Assembly: GCA_030141605.1 (NCBI GenBank)
Contig: JAQGDQ010000233.1
Location: 312,001-347,828, forward strand
Reading direction: 5' to 3'
Origin: Tubiluchus corallicola
Lineage: Eukaryota > Priapulida > Priapulimorpha > Priapulimorphida > Tubiluchidae
Length of the DNA stretch: 35,828 nucleotides
Under the pieces are notes generated by a model. It did no database searches. It saw only the letters and a program-made list of their open reading frames with translations, and was not told where the DNA came from. The position numbers were made by a program, and so were the translations under genes. Position 1 is the first letter of the stretch, and each line of letters opens with the position of its first letter. This document shows, in pieces, positions 1-13,477 of this stretch.

Positions 1-3000
1 TCATACATAGTTGGATTTCGAAAGCGCCTAAATAGGATTTGGTTGGTAAAAAGAGGAAAGGGAGGGAAAGAAAGAAATGAAATGCAAAACAGTACAGGCA
101 GGTGTTACGAGAAGCTAACGATGGCGGATTTACGAGTAAAACTGTTTCTTCAATAGAAAATATTAGCCTTCAAAGTCGACCTGAGAAAAATATTTAATGC
201 AATCTGGCTAATCCTCGAGTAATTCTGTGAAAATAGCAGTTCAGTAGTTTCCCACACAACTAATCCCAGGACAAATGTAATGAAGCTTTAATGTAATAAT
301 GTAATAAAGGGTGACTATAACATTACATCATGCACCGTGTTTCTAGTCAGCCCTTACAAAAATGCCAATGGGCATGCAAGCATCCTTGGATAACTAGGAC
401 GCAGTCCGCAAACTTTTTATATTAATGCACTGGGTTGAATACTACCTTTTATCAAAGGCTAATTTCAATGAAAAGGGTTAAGAGCTGAAAGAAATATTGA
501 GCGGGAAAATTGTTTACAAGTCATTTTGGCTAGCCAGTGAATTCAGTGTGACCTTCAGGGAGAACAGATTATCTTGAGTGTTTTTCCAAACGTCCCAGTT
601 TCTCAATATATTTGCGCTGCTAACAAACAGCAAAAGAGTTGCAACAAAAGAAGCTCCTGTCAAGCGAAAGAGCGTGTTGTGAAATGGGTTTTGCTCAGAA
701 CAAAGAAGTCTCCTTTTTAACACCAGCACCACTGTTGTTAGTGCATTGCCGGGTAGGTAATTTCAGTTGGCGGTTTGACATTCTGAATTCGACTTATTGT
801 CTGTCGAGCTACAGCGGTGGACGAGGGCGGGAAACTTGACACCCTACAATTTCTTTTGGAGTGATTTTTATGGAGGCGTAGGAGTTATTATTATGTTAAC
901 TACTTCCATCATCTGTGAATATTAGCAGAAATTCAGAATTTAAAAATGTGTATGCCATTAATTTCCAAAAACAGATGCGTTATACCTAAAAGATTGCAGC
1001 TTACGATTTTGATAAAACATGACTTGACTGGTCACACAAGTCACCGGTTATTAATGGTAAAAATTAATAGTCAGACGTTACAATGTAAATTGCGTACTGT
1101 AGAAGATAACACGAACATACTCACGATAAAAGCCAAAAGTGCGCAACTTACGAATGGCAGGTAATGGCACATAGCACAGTTTTGCCACGCACTGTTTAAA
1201 ATGAAGTAAACAAACTTCATAGCATAACTAAGTTTACCAGCAACCTTTGCATTGTGTAATAGTGCTACTGGATAAATGCTCGTGTAATTTTATATACATT
1301 TCGAATATGTAATTTTAGACGAAAAGGAAAATATATTGGCTATTTTTTTCTTAATTAGCATCTTTCAAATTGGCTATAATTGAGAAGCATGGGGAGATGC
1401 CAACCCACTAAGCTTTGTGTTGTTGTTTGTTACCCCGTCGAGACTATCCACCCACATCTGTAAGGTCAGCTCCTGGCTAACAGACAAATTGCCAATAATT
1501 ACCGCTGGACAAGTGGTACCTTTATGCAGATCAACAACGAGCGCATGGCAACGCAACCGTTGCTCTACAATCAGTGACGGTAGGCCACTATTTGTGGGAG
1601 GGAATAGAGGCGTTGCCACATCATTACTTGGCAAGAAAGAATTCACCCAAATGAAAAAGATCGCATATGTCTCCTATTTTTTCTTTGCTAGTTTGCAAAA
1701 AATGCATGCGTGTCACGAGTTATAAAACTGGCAGTTCGGGAGTGAGTTTTATCATTTCAGAACTTGGAAACTTTCAAAAGCAAAACCAGAACATGTTACC
1801 CACGGATGAATAAATTTTTTGTCATAAAAACGAATAGTTATACATTTTAGGACTGGTCATCCATTACAAAGGTGCTATATGTACACTAATGCAATCAATC
1901 GCAGTAAGTGAAAGGTGTGGAGGACTGCAGCAACGCTAGCCTTTTTGCACCTATTCTGCGAGAGAAAAAGCTGGCACTTTTGCTATAATGGGCCGCCAAA
2001 GGGTTTGGAAACACCTGTATGATTCTCAATCATTTATTTTAGAGTGAAATCATTTTATTATATTATATTATTATTACTATTACTATTACTTATATTTGGC
2101 TACTATAGCTATAATATAATAACTTTGTTTTGTACTTCTGTACTTTGTTGTTATATTGCTGTATGTATGTCATTGTAAAGTAATGTACAGTATATGCCAA
2201 TAAAATTTTATTATATTAGGCACTAACATACAATAGCATACACACGACAATATACATTCAAAAGCACTACAACGAAGTGTTTTAACACACTACATAATAA
2301 AATCCTACACATCAATTTGAATTGCATAGATTAATAAAATCATAATCTATTACTTATAATTTTATGCTGTGGAAATAAAGAAATAAATCTTTATTTAAAA
2401 ACTTCAGGCACACATAGAACTAAACCTTGGGTGTATCAGGCGGAAATAGTGATCAGCCATACAATAATAAGTTTTAGCTATTAGAAGCCTATTGCTAACT
2501 AACCTAACAACGAACTTATATGACACGGAAATCCGTATTTTATTCTTGGTTTCCGCGAATCAGCAATGGAGCGCTATGGTGACAGACACGAATAAATCAA
2601 TTTGGGTAAGCAATAATAACGTGGTATGGCTTCATTCATTCACGCCACGTTAAAAACAGCATGAACGCATGGCTTCTTTACCACGCAGGCACAAAAACTG
2701 ACAGGAGACCACAGTAATGGCTTCATTCGGTACAGTTTACTCAGTGATTTTATCATAGCTTTTCAGAATGTGCCATCAATCAATCCATCAGTCGCCTGAC
2801 CCCATTATTCGCCTGTGGACAGATCAATACTCGCTTTCCGAATCCCCATCAGTTCTCGTTGGTAGAGTCTAGCCGCGAAAAGTGGGACTCGTAGCATCCC
2901 TGATTATCCAGACGCACAGCACAAGATGACCAGTGGATAGCGGTTAGCCTGAGCGTGACCCCGTTACAGCAACAGTCTAGGAGGAGATCAATATTCATCA

Positions 3001-5657
3001 AGGCTGCTCGGCGTTGGTTGCTTGGTCATTGGCAAGAGATCAATAAAATTTAACCCACATTGTACAGATGGAAAAAGGGGAAAAGTTTTTACATGCATAA
3101 ACTGTAAAACTCTTTGCGTTTACACCGAGGTTTTTTATGTGACGACTAAATAGCTATTAAGAATATATATAAATATCACTGCTACTTTCAATTGAATAAT
3201 TGTGATATTAAGTCAGTTTTATTTGGGGAGAAGTTACTTAAAGCACAAGAAAACACTTCACTTAATAAAGCTTAAATTCGTCTCGAAATTTTATACCACC
3301 TGTATACTACATTTCGTATGCATGGCTTGCATCGGCCGTAACGCTGTATAAAATTTGTAAATTTAAACTCCCGCGATGACCGTTAGCCGTAGCCATTTTA
3401 ATGGTAGGTCGTTTGAAACAAGTTTTGATAACAATAAGTAAAGTTTGAAAAAATAATCAGAGCATTCGTAGCATGCATGTTGCTAATTAAGCAAAATTTC
3501 AAATTACTGTATCTTGTCAATAAAATTAAAAATACGTTTTTGGCTAGTAAGTGGCGCGCCCTGGAAGGTGAGTCAGCGACATTTTACCAGCTGGCACAAA
3601 CATTTTAAATTATTAGTCTAGTTACATAAGACTTTCCAGCAGGCAAGTGAAATGCTAAGTAATATAGATTTGCACGGAAAGTTTTTTCGGTCATAATTTA
3701 ACATTGGCTTTTCTTCCCCTGATTTACGTGGCGTAGTGACGTCATGTAATGGCGCCGTCGGAACAGTATTGCGGGAGATTTAAAATGAAAATAAACGAAA
3801 ATTCCTTTCAACGCGAATACGATATGCGCATAAAATTGCTGTAAAAGTAGTATAATTTTTAAGGCGATTTTTCTGAAACCTACTTCAGGTGCCCCTTTTC
3901 TTGTCCTTTAAGGCATAGAGGGGACAGACAGAGGGAGAGTGCATTTCTCGCAACTTCCAGATATATGTAAACTTTCACAGTTTTAAGCGAATGCACACAC
4001 GCGTAGCGTTAGATCTGTAATTCGTCGCATTATGGTAAGTTTATGGTGACATAAATAGGACAAAACGACTCGCTGCTGTTTTTTACGACCGGATGACGGA
4101 CGAAATGGCAGTGCGCGCACATACAAATGGCGTCCGTTAATGTCCTATTCGGGAATTGAACTCAGAAAGGAAATCAAGTTTTCGTGAACATTAGGGCATC
4201 GTGTGGTAAATGAGCACAAGGACGTAAAAGTTTGTGTGTACATGACTACACAGCAGCTGCTACGTGCCTTTATCTAGGACGGGTCACTACCCTCAACCTT
4301 GTACAAATAAAAACGACTTTATCGGGTACACTCAGTTGGCAAAATGACATTTTATATTCCATTACAATGGACGTTTTTTTCATTAGGAACCGATTCAAAG
4401 TTTGAAAACACAGGCATGCACTATGAAGTTGCGTATCAGCAGCATGTGCACAGTTGTGGGGGCAGTGTGTACAGTTAACTACATAGCTGAGAAAGAACTG
4501 CGGAATTCCAAACTGTTTCGCCTCTGCCAGTATTATTTAGACGAGTTTCAGCCTACACACGATGAATTCCTGTTGATTTTACCAAAGGCAGATGTTGTTT
4601 CGCAGCACGGTCGAGCCGACCCACAGGCACAGCCCAGGGCAGGCCGTCTTCCGCTAACACAAACAAGCTTTATTGGTCATTTTTTCAAGAATATCTACAA
4701 CAGATGTGCTGCTTACATTCCGCTTTTGTGACGGATATAGGCATTTGTTTTTGTTCAGTCATCAGCATGCAAGTTGCATTCCTCACAGGCTTACTTGAAA
4801 TAAGTTATTTCATGGTTTTGCACGTATTTTTTTACAGGTAAACTGAGTATTGTCATTGAAGGCAAACCATTTCACCAAGCTTCTTATAGGCATGCAGTAA
4901 AATATTACATGTATTATATAAATATTTATATAGAATAGACTAGATAACTGTACCTGTTGATTTATGACATGCAAGCGATATATAAGCATATATTTCGTGT
5001 GCACGGTGTCTTGTGTCCTTGTTGTACACGGTGTGAATGTTGCGGCCTCGAGTTATTAGCTACTAATATATCAGACATTAGTTTTAATTCATGAAAGAGC
5101 CAGAATGCGTCATTGAAAATAGGTTATTACAAAAGGTAATAAGAATTTTACAAGTCTGTTGATATATCTGAGAATAATAATTCTTACCTGATTAGATATT
5201 AGATAGGGGCTTAGTAAATGCGTGCTTGAACGAGTAACATGCCAACAATATACCTATAATAACGTGCGGGAGTTGGGCAAACTTAGGTACGATAATGGAT
5301 TTATACATGTACTAAGAAGAGAACTTAACATATTTATGGTTATATTAAACTTGGAACTGTAATAAAAAACGTAAGCCCCAAATCTGGAAACGCATGTCGC
5401 GGCTGGTGCAGTTGTATTTTTCGCCATACGTGTGGACGAATTTGCCAATCAGCTTCCAAAAAACATCAAACGAAATTTTCTTCAGGACGAACGCTCATAC
5501 ACAAAATTTAGCTATGACGAACAAAATGAGTAAAGAAACGTATGTACGCCTTAATTAAAACTTTCACGAGTGCTGCTTGTGTCTTTTTTAAAATGATCGT
5601 AAGCATGTGCACACAAAATGTGTGCGCAAAAAATGGTAAGAAACTTAGCCACTAATA
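1..5657. other. Left-end non-coding DNA
   Basis: AT-rich DNA with no gene supported on either strand. The longest open frames (1,374-1,725 on both strands, 4,402-4,731 plus) begin with GTG or TTG rather than ATG and have no domain. A TTA/ATT-rich simple repeat lies near 2,053-2,092. Confidence 0.6.
2053..2092. repeat. TTA/TAC-rich simple repeat
   Basis: A run of tta, tatta and ttac units, imperfect, in AT-rich DNA. Confidence 0.8.
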
Positions 5658-5701
5658 ACTTATTGAGCGGCGGCAAAGGACTTATTGAGCGGCGGCAAAG
5701 G
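5658..5701. repeat. 22-bp tandem duplication, GC-rich
   Basis: acttattgagcggcggcaaa followed by gg occurs twice in direct succession with no mismatch. The unit is unusually GC-rich (gagcggcggc) for its surroundings. Confidence 0.95.
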
Positions 5702-6171
5702 ACTCATAATGTTTTGCTGCGCAATAGCGAACGTGACGACCTCACGTAAAACATTTCGGAAAAAATATACCGGTAATTTCCCACAGCGGCTAAAAGATCT
5801 TGTGCAAAATACAGACTTAGCAAAAACTTATTACATGGTTACGGGCACCCTACATTAAGAAGATTGCAAACGTGTTTCATGATGCAAGTAAAATACCTAT
5901 CATGTCTGACATTTTGCTTTGACGTTTGAAGCGCACTCTCGCCTGAAGGTCAATTTTGAAGTGGCAATGCAGTTATCGGTTTCATCCTGCAAACACTATA
6001 TGTTTGCTGTGCACAATATAGTCATTACTATTTTACTCCAAACAAGTAAACAATCGCGAGCCATCTGTATCGAAAAGCATTTATGAAGAGACTATTTATA
6101 TAAGGCAGTTTGGAAGCTGTGTCCACAAAAAACAGTTAGCACGAAAAGAAGGGGAAGTACTTTGACTCAAT

Positions 6172-6230
6172 ACATTCTTAGAATCAATTCTTAGATTAGC
6201 ATTCTTTGAATCAATCTTAGATTCAATAGT
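6172..6230. repeat. Degenerate ~27-bp tandem repeat
   Basis: acattcttagaatcaattct and gcattctttgaatcaatctt begin about 27 bases apart, each followed by tagatt. Two imperfect copies. Confidence 0.7.
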
Positions 6231-7490
6231 CTTTCGAAGGGGCCTTTGCTTCACTCTGTAATTTAAACAAAACAAGAGACGACGCTGGATATAAATTCAT
6301 ATCGTTATAATATACAGAGAACAATTTAAACATTTATAAAAAAAATAACAAGACAAACACGTATAAAAGTATGAGAGTACAGCTTATCTGAGAAAGTAAG
6401 TATAGTATATTCCAGCTATAGTTGCGTGCGTAAGTTATTATCTCCTACACACCTATTCTTATTTTTGATAGACAGTGGACGTTAATTTCGAGGGAGGAGA
6501 ATTAATTCTCCTTCTGATATCCTGTTTCTCTCTGATAGGCATGCATGTCAGCCGCAAAAGCGGCAAAAACGTTCCAATACAAACTAGAATAACTAAAAAA
6601 CATGAAAAGGTTCATACATTAATTGCCTTTGACATAAATCAAAATTTCCTGGGAAGCAGTGCCACAACAAGTATGTCATAAAAATGATCAGAGATTTTAA
6701 AAGATTGTCATTTCAAAATAAACTTCAAGTAGCACTAGTTAACACCATCCTATCGGTAATCGGTCTTCAACCCTTCATTTTTTTCCGTCCTACAATTTAT
6801 TTCACAAACATTTATACCCCTGCGGAGTAAAGTGTTCAAGCAAAGCCATAATTTAGTGAAAGCATTTTCGTGTAAGGGTCGACTGCGGTTTTAATAGCAC
6901 CCCAGAGAAACTAGCGGATAAGAAAAAGGAGGAAGAATCGTTTTTTGGACAAATGCTATGCTTATAAGGAGGCGTGGGACATAACACAGAGAAGGGTGAA
7001 TGTTCCACAATCTCTCGAGGAAAACAGGTTTTCCGCTAAAGCTTTCCGCTTTAACCCCTGGCCTCTGACACGAAAAAAACGTGATTTTCTGGGCAATCGG
7101 TTTTTTCTAATGTATACATTTTAAAGGCACTTAACGCATAATTTCTCCGCTGTTGTATGCAAGGCTAATTCATTCGACTTTATATTTCTCAAGCATAATA
7201 ATGGCAGGACACATGACTATAGAATGGACACAGAATGGGCTGCCACGACCAGCATCTTGAGGCCATGGCTGAAAACACTGAACTAGTTTGCCAATAATAA
7301 TAACCTATCTGAGAATCTTATCTAACACCTTATCTCGATCAAGCGACGTGTTGTCTTTCAACATAAGTCATTGACAACAAAGAAATTGTTTACGAACTTT
7401 GCAATTTCTCTGATTAATACGCCGTTAGCGGACGAGTCGAACACAATCTATCACCAGCCGAAGAGATTGCTGCCTGGCTTATTAGAATCT

Positions 7491-7520
7491 CTGGGTCTCA
7501 TTACACTGGGTCTCATTACT
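7491..7520. repeat. 15-bp tandem duplication
   Basis: ctgggtctcattac occurs at 7,491 and 7,506; the copies differ only at the fifteenth base. Confidence 0.95.
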
Positions 7521-8306
7521 TGTTGCCCATTACTGTGATTGCTCATCTTAAAATAGTAAAAAACACAAAGACCTCGTAAGTCATAATGCAACAACATCTA
7601 TGCATATGTAGATTCTTCATGGGCACGATTCCAGTGTTCCTGAAGCTCTAAAATTAATGCTGATCATACATGTATTCAAGCAGATAATATACGTACAAAG
7701 ACTAATTCATAACTGTTAGAAGATCACTAATATTCCCCCTAAAATGTTAGTAGTCCTCTAACATTTAAGATACAAGGCAAAGTAAAATTTTGAGGTCGTT
7801 TTCATTGTCTCTTTTTAACAGAATTAATCCTCTCATATGGATTCCAAATTCCAGCAGGCTTGAATTATCATGGACAAACGGGCCATTCTATTATGGGTTA
7901 TCATGTACAAGTTATACAGAGCCTCCTGCATACTGAAGCCATGTAACGGCAAGACGTGCACACATTCCAGCAGCAATTAGCAACAATGTCTTCGCAGTGC
8001 TACACAAGGCCACCTGATACCGGTTGCAGAGGTCATTGGTAAATCAACATAAGGCAAGAATGTTGAAACTCTGTACCAACCTATCACGATAGCGTTGCCT
8101 TGGTTCAAGTTTAAAATAACGTACAGACATGCTGAACTACGAATGATTTCAACTCGCCTTTTGAGCACGAGACAATTTAAGATATGTTAATTATATAAAT
8201 TTCAGGCCATACACTTATTCACATTTCATTGTCCTGAAAAAGGCCCTCATCCACATCGGGCTAGCTTGTCTAATTTAGTTTCATAGCTTTACCAAATAAC
8301 AGAGTT

Positions 8307-8372
8307 TAATATACATATATATATTATATATTTTATAATATATAATATATTAAGCATGTATATATATATTCC
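8307..8372. repeat. AT-only palindromic tract
   Basis: A run of alternating tatata and attata able to fold back on itself around ttttataa. Typical cruciform-prone AT repeat. Confidence 0.75.
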
Positions 8373-9965
8373 TTACTCATTAAGGATAATCAGTGTCAGT
8401 TTAAATGGTAGTAGTGTACAATAAAAACCAATAGATATCTGCACATCGTTATAATTATATATTAGATTCAGCAGGAAAACATCGTTTTCACAGAACAATC
8501 TAAAAACCAGAAATACATACAATCCAACAAACAGACGACAGTTAGTTTGCAAATATGAATTTTTTACCGCTTTGTCAAGTTACCAAGTCAACACGGCTTT
8601 TCCGGTAAAGACGGAAAGGCATTGTAGGCTATAGGTACATCTGTACAGCAGGATCGATTTACACCGCAGCGACCCTAGAAACCCTCCGCGTGCTTGCATT
8701 TGCATAAAAACATGGCGCCCATCTATGTACACCGCAAGCAGGAATGCTTACTGGCAGCCGGCTGCATGTCTGACTACAGTCAACAACGTAGATTATGGCG
8801 AGCAAAAATACCACAGCTTTCCATTGCAGGTTGTTCCATTTACTTGTTCCTACGTCACTTCACGCCACATGGAAAGAGTTTGTGTCAAACAGTCAGCTAA
8901 TTTCTGTAGGATTACTTCACTGAAGGTCATGGTGAGAGACTGAGAGCTTACCCCACCAAGATATTATCCCAAGGCTCATCACACTGTCGTCACCGCCACT
9001 GCCATAATCACCTTCGATTAGGTTTATACCATTAAGCTCAGCTGCTATGATCGTCGTCTTCCTTAATGCAGAGTGCTGGGCATTTCACTTGGGCTACATA
9101 CTGGTTCAAATATAAGCTGATTAAACCCAGTTTGTGACTGATGGCGATTTCACATATATTTCATCATTTTTGTCTAAAGGTCGGAAATTTTACCTTTTAT
9201 TCCATAACCACACTACATTTTAGCTTACACGCTACCTATTTTATCGAGCTAACCTCATACAATTAAATTAGTCAAGTGGAATAAAAGTTTTATTTTTTTG
9301 TCTCAGTCATTAAAGTCTTTAGCAACACTTAGCACCAAAAAAATTGTCATTCCAGCCAGTGGTCAAGTCTTTTCCGCAAGCCATCTGCAGCCGCTGGCTA
9401 CTAGCAAAATCGATACAACTCCAAGATTATACTGTTGCTAGGTAAATAAACCAATCACCGCGTGTACACATGGAAAGTTCAAGCCAGGTCAAGTGGAAAT
9501 GACCAACGGGTGGAGTTTAGTCTAGACAGATGGCCAGACATCAGTCAGACGTCCCATGCCACCCAGGCACAATGCCAATTAGCAGCAGCAATAATGGCTT
9601 TATCAGACTGGACTTGGTCAGCAAATAACGCCCACGCGTTGTAGCCGTCGCAACAGTACGTTATTTTAATTAAAGTTAATGTAAAAATTTTAATTGTCAA
9701 AAATTAAGAGAACTTAAAAAGTATTCCACAAGCGAAAATCGAAAGAAAGTTCTTAGTATGTGTGTGCCATGAGATGAAAAAAGAAAACAAAACACGAAAT
9801 AATTACTAATTTTGATAATGGGAAACAAGGTATAATCATAAACAAAAGACAAAGACAAAAAACAACATTTACCTCATTTTAACAGACAACATTAGCACTA
9901 ACGGATATTTAGCGACTTACAACAATACAGGTAAGGACGCAACACACACTGAAATAACGAATAAC

Positions 9966-10000
9966 ATGTAGGGTATATGCCCTAGCGTATATACACTAGC
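9966..10000. other. Short palindromes beside the tRNA-like fragment
   Basis: gggtatatgccc (9,971-9,982) is close to a perfect palindrome, and gcgtatatac follows directly. They lie at the 3' side of the tRNA-like region, where a SINE body would continue. Confidence 0.4.
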
Positions 10001-10069
10001 AGCGACTAGTCTCGAACTCAAGACTGCGTGGTTGTTGACCGAAATCTAGGCCACTCGGCCACCCAACCC
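9995..10069 (-). mobile_element. tRNA-derived SINE-like fragment or tRNA pseudogene
   Basis: On the minus strand GGGTGGCCGAGTGGCCTAGA contains a perfect Pol III A box (TGGCCGAGTGG), as in tRNA-Leu/Ser. About 40 bases on, TTGAGTTCGAGACTAG matches a B box (GGTTCGANNCC-like). The 3' half does not pair with the 5' acceptor strand, so this is not a functional tRNA. A tRNA-headed SINE or decayed tRNA copy fits best. No poly(A) tail or flanking duplication was found. Confidence 0.6.
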
Positions 10070-12157
10070 AATACACAAAATCACAGAACAGGGCAAATAA
10101 TATGTGAACAATTAAGACAAAAAAAATCTCTTGACTTGAAATACGAGGTGAACTAAGTTAAAATTAAAACTGGTACTGATAACACTTTTTAAGTTAAACT
10201 GTTGCATTGCACTTAGGAAGAATAATACAAAAGTTTTTTTAAATGGAAGCTTAATTGAATAGCAGTTTATTTATATTTAAATATGTATAAATACAGTAAT
10301 AGATTAAGTTTAAATAAATTACATTTAGTATATAAATTTAAATATGTATATGTAAAGAGGACCACCAAGAGGTAAAGTTGAAACAACGTGAAACGCAAAA
10401 CCCCACAATATCGTTTTATAAACAATAAATAAACTATAACGTTTTTAAAACATGCTTGTTTTCCTCTTCAGATCACTAAGGCGTATAATATATATAAAGC
10501 AGATTATATTATTTTGCGACTTGAAGGGAGAACAAGCATGTTCTCAAAACTTTATAGGTCTCATAATAAAACTGTTTAAAATAAAGATGTAGGATTTTTC
10601 TTGAAAATCAGTTGATTTTTGACATAGAGAATTTTTAGCACTAAATTATTGTGTTGCTGATCAAACGAATAAATGTGCACAAACTTACAAATTTTAATGT
10701 CAAACTGCTTAGCAAAAGCACACGCACCCAAACGACAGCAAATACCGACAATTTAGAATCCAACTCTTACTATTTCATAAGTAATTTTTCGTGTACTTCA
10801 GTGAAAGTTAGTAGCATTTTTCACAGCCAACAGAATTAATACAATCGTTTCAGAAGATAAATTTTTGTAGGGTTTCCATACTATAGTTCCAAATCCCAAG
10901 CCTGTAAACATAGCACATTCTATAGCACTAACTAATTAAATTGCTCGGATCCTAATAAGTTTTTCACAAAGTTGTTAATGCAGCAGTTAATGTTCGTAAA
11001 TGCATTAATTCGACGTCTGAAATAAAATGGAATCATCTGCGTGAGTGCAAGGGCACGTGCTACAATGCGTACACCCTGGCTGCTCTGCTGTTTTTTTTGC
11101 TATAATTTATTAACCTTATAATAAATTAGGATATAGCTATGTTAGTGATACGGTCGATCCAGAACAGTCGTTTAGCAGGGCCGTTGATGAGGTTCGGAGT
11201 TGTAACTTGTATAGCTTGTGCTTATATCCAACTTTGAAAATAAGTGGACAGGAGCACTCAACTAGCTTCGTTAATTAATTTTGGTATCACAAGTGTGTCA
11301 ACTCTTCTAATGAAAAGCTAGGGGTGCCCCTAGCGTTCACTAACATAGTAATCGAGAATTCTACGCAGTTTTCACTTCCAGCATTTCTTTTTAAACACAT
11401 TATCTAATCTCAAGGACTACAGAAAAGCACGGTACAATGTTCAGTGCTGAGCAATTCACTGAATAACGCCATATCCTGTGCAGGCAAAACTTTCATTGAT
11501 GACGTTATCCTGTCGTATAATAAACCAATGCAGCTGATTTATGAAGTAATTTTCTTGTTTCCGTTCTAGTTTTTCATGGTTTCTACACCTTATCTTTAAT
11601 TACAATACGTTGTAATATGGCAGGCAAGAAAAACTCTCAATAAATCAGCAGTATCAAACAAATAAACAAAATTTATAACAGCGCTGAAGATATGCAAACC
11701 GTGTTTAAAAGTTACATAATATATAATACCTCCACACATGACCTAATCGAATTAGGAACTTTCTTTTTAATAAATTATTATTTTCAATCCAACACAACTA
11801 ATTTGGGATGTAAGCTAAAAAGTCGAAAACTGACAAAACCGGATTACCTCTTCTTATGCTTACAAAACAGCAGAATAATTTGGACCCCTTTCACAATAAT
11901 ACGCTTTTCAAATAAGCCAGCAATTCTGCTGACACAATGCCCACAATCTTTTCAGAATTTCCGTCCAATGCCCCTAAATGGAAAGTCCTTCCACACTTGT
12001 GATCATAACAGATTTTTGGTGAAAAGTAATCACATTATACCTACATTCATATTTCTATAAAAGCAGGCAGGCAGCAGCTGGAGTCAAATTCACTATGCAC
12101 GTGGGTCGTCATGATGTAACCTCATGCTTGCATGCAATGCAACACGCCTTGTAATTA

Positions 12158-12176
12158 CCCCCGGCACCCTCGGGGG
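12158..12176. other. GC-rich hairpin
   Basis: CCCCCG, a 7-base loop GCACCCT, then CGGGGG: a 6-bp all-GC stem in AT-rich DNA. Confidence 0.7.
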
Positions 12177-13412
12177 GCGCGCAGTAAACAACCAACCGGA
12201 CGAAGATACTTCTATGCATTAGGTGAGTGAAGCGATAAAAAGTGTAGAAAAAATCAAAGCTCATTATATAGTCGCCCCAGGAGAAGTTTCTAAACGTTTA
12301 ACATTATCCCCTTGCATGCTAAAGCATAACGACTTCTAAGCGCACTGCGCCGTGCACGTTTTCTCGTAAGTTTCGGTCGTCATGGTAACGGAATTTCTGC
12401 GATTTAATTTGGGCAGTGGAAGACAGTTTAAGTGAAAGACACTGCCATTGATGAAGTTTGCATGAATAGAATGCGCGTTGTAAAACGTGCGCAGTATAAA
12501 GAAAAACTTCACTACGAGTCAGAATTTATACACCGCAAAAATGCACATTATTACTACTTTCGGTCATAATGGCCCCATGAAGAAAACGTGGCATTCCAAT
12601 GTTGCTAATTAAATTACGCCTATAACCTGTATAAGCTGTAAATAAGCTGTGCGCACATGCGTGCGGCACAGGCGGGGTGGCTTTCAGCAAACCTAACAAA
12701 GTAATTCCTACATAAATTTTATAAGTAGTCCATGTGGTATAATAAAGCATGAAATTACTCAAAATGAAATGGGAACGGACATGTGCACGAAATTAGCCGA
12801 ATTGGTGGTAATTTCGGCATTACACAACATGCAGAACCGCAGAAAAGATGACCGATTGCAAGTAAGAAACTGCATGAATTGTCACAGGATGCAGGTGAAT
12901 TACAGGTGCGGAGGTGCAAGAAGAATGTGAATTGTGATATTACGTATGTCGACAATTGACAAAACCACACTGATAACAATAAATTTTTAGGCTCTTAGAA
13001 ATATCTTAGGAATATAGAGATCCGTCCATAATTAGATTACTTAACCCAATTATTCCAATAAAACTAATGTTACTGATTATGTGCATTTCTGGGAATAAAA
13101 CTAATCGTAACAATGATGCGACTACAGCTGTATAAAGCTGAATGTTTGGTTGCAAATCATAATTTTTGTACAGCGTTTATATTTTTTACGCGGGTTGACT
13201 CAGTGGCTGCCTATACTATGGATTATCAAGTAATTCATCTGCGTGAAGGCTAGGACGAGAGGTGAGGTTAAAAAACTTAATGAAGAGCACATGAAACCGG
13301 AATAACAGCAAGATGCCAACATTAAACATGTTTCTCATATGTTGGCGATATGGTTTCGAATATTTTCATCTTCATAGACATACAACACAATAATTTACCT
13401 TGTAGAATATTT

Positions 13413-13477
13413 TACAACAACAGCAATAGTAACAGCGGCGACAATTACAACGAATACAACAACAACAACAACAACAA
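13413..13477. repeat. AAC/ACA trinucleotide repeat
   Basis: aacaacagcaatagtaacag followed by an uninterrupted acaacaacaa run of about 24 bases. It gives an Asn-rich open frame on the plus strand that I do not consider a gene. Confidence 0.85.

Larger units (their letters stand above)
5702..9994. other. Non-coding DNA with minor repeats
   Basis: Apart from the small repeats listed separately I see no gene here. Open frames (for example 8,694-8,943 plus, 7,977-8,168 minus, 9,462-9,644 plus) are short, overlap each other and lack domains or splice context. Confidence 0.6.

Noticed and set aside
4150-4170. B-box-like GAGTTCAATTCCC on the minus strand
   Set aside because: No A box at the right distance and no cloverleaf pairing, so not a tRNA or SINE.
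4402-4731. 109-codon plus-strand open frame
   Set aside because: Begins at TTG, has no recognisable domain and no clear splice sites.
5254-5448. Minus-strand frame with CINPLSYLSL, resembling the NPxxY of GPCR helix 7
   Set aside because: Only one short motif matches. No helix 6 or other receptor segment is found upstream, and the rest of the frame is unlike the family.
5658-7520. Direct repeats as a CRISPR-like array
   Set aside because: Only two adjacent copies each, different units and no spacers. These are ordinary tandem duplications in an animal genome.
11692-12060. 122-codon plus-strand open frame
   Set aside because: AT-driven composition (Asn, Ile, Phe, Thr, Lys), no domain and no promoter or splice support. 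Probably chance.
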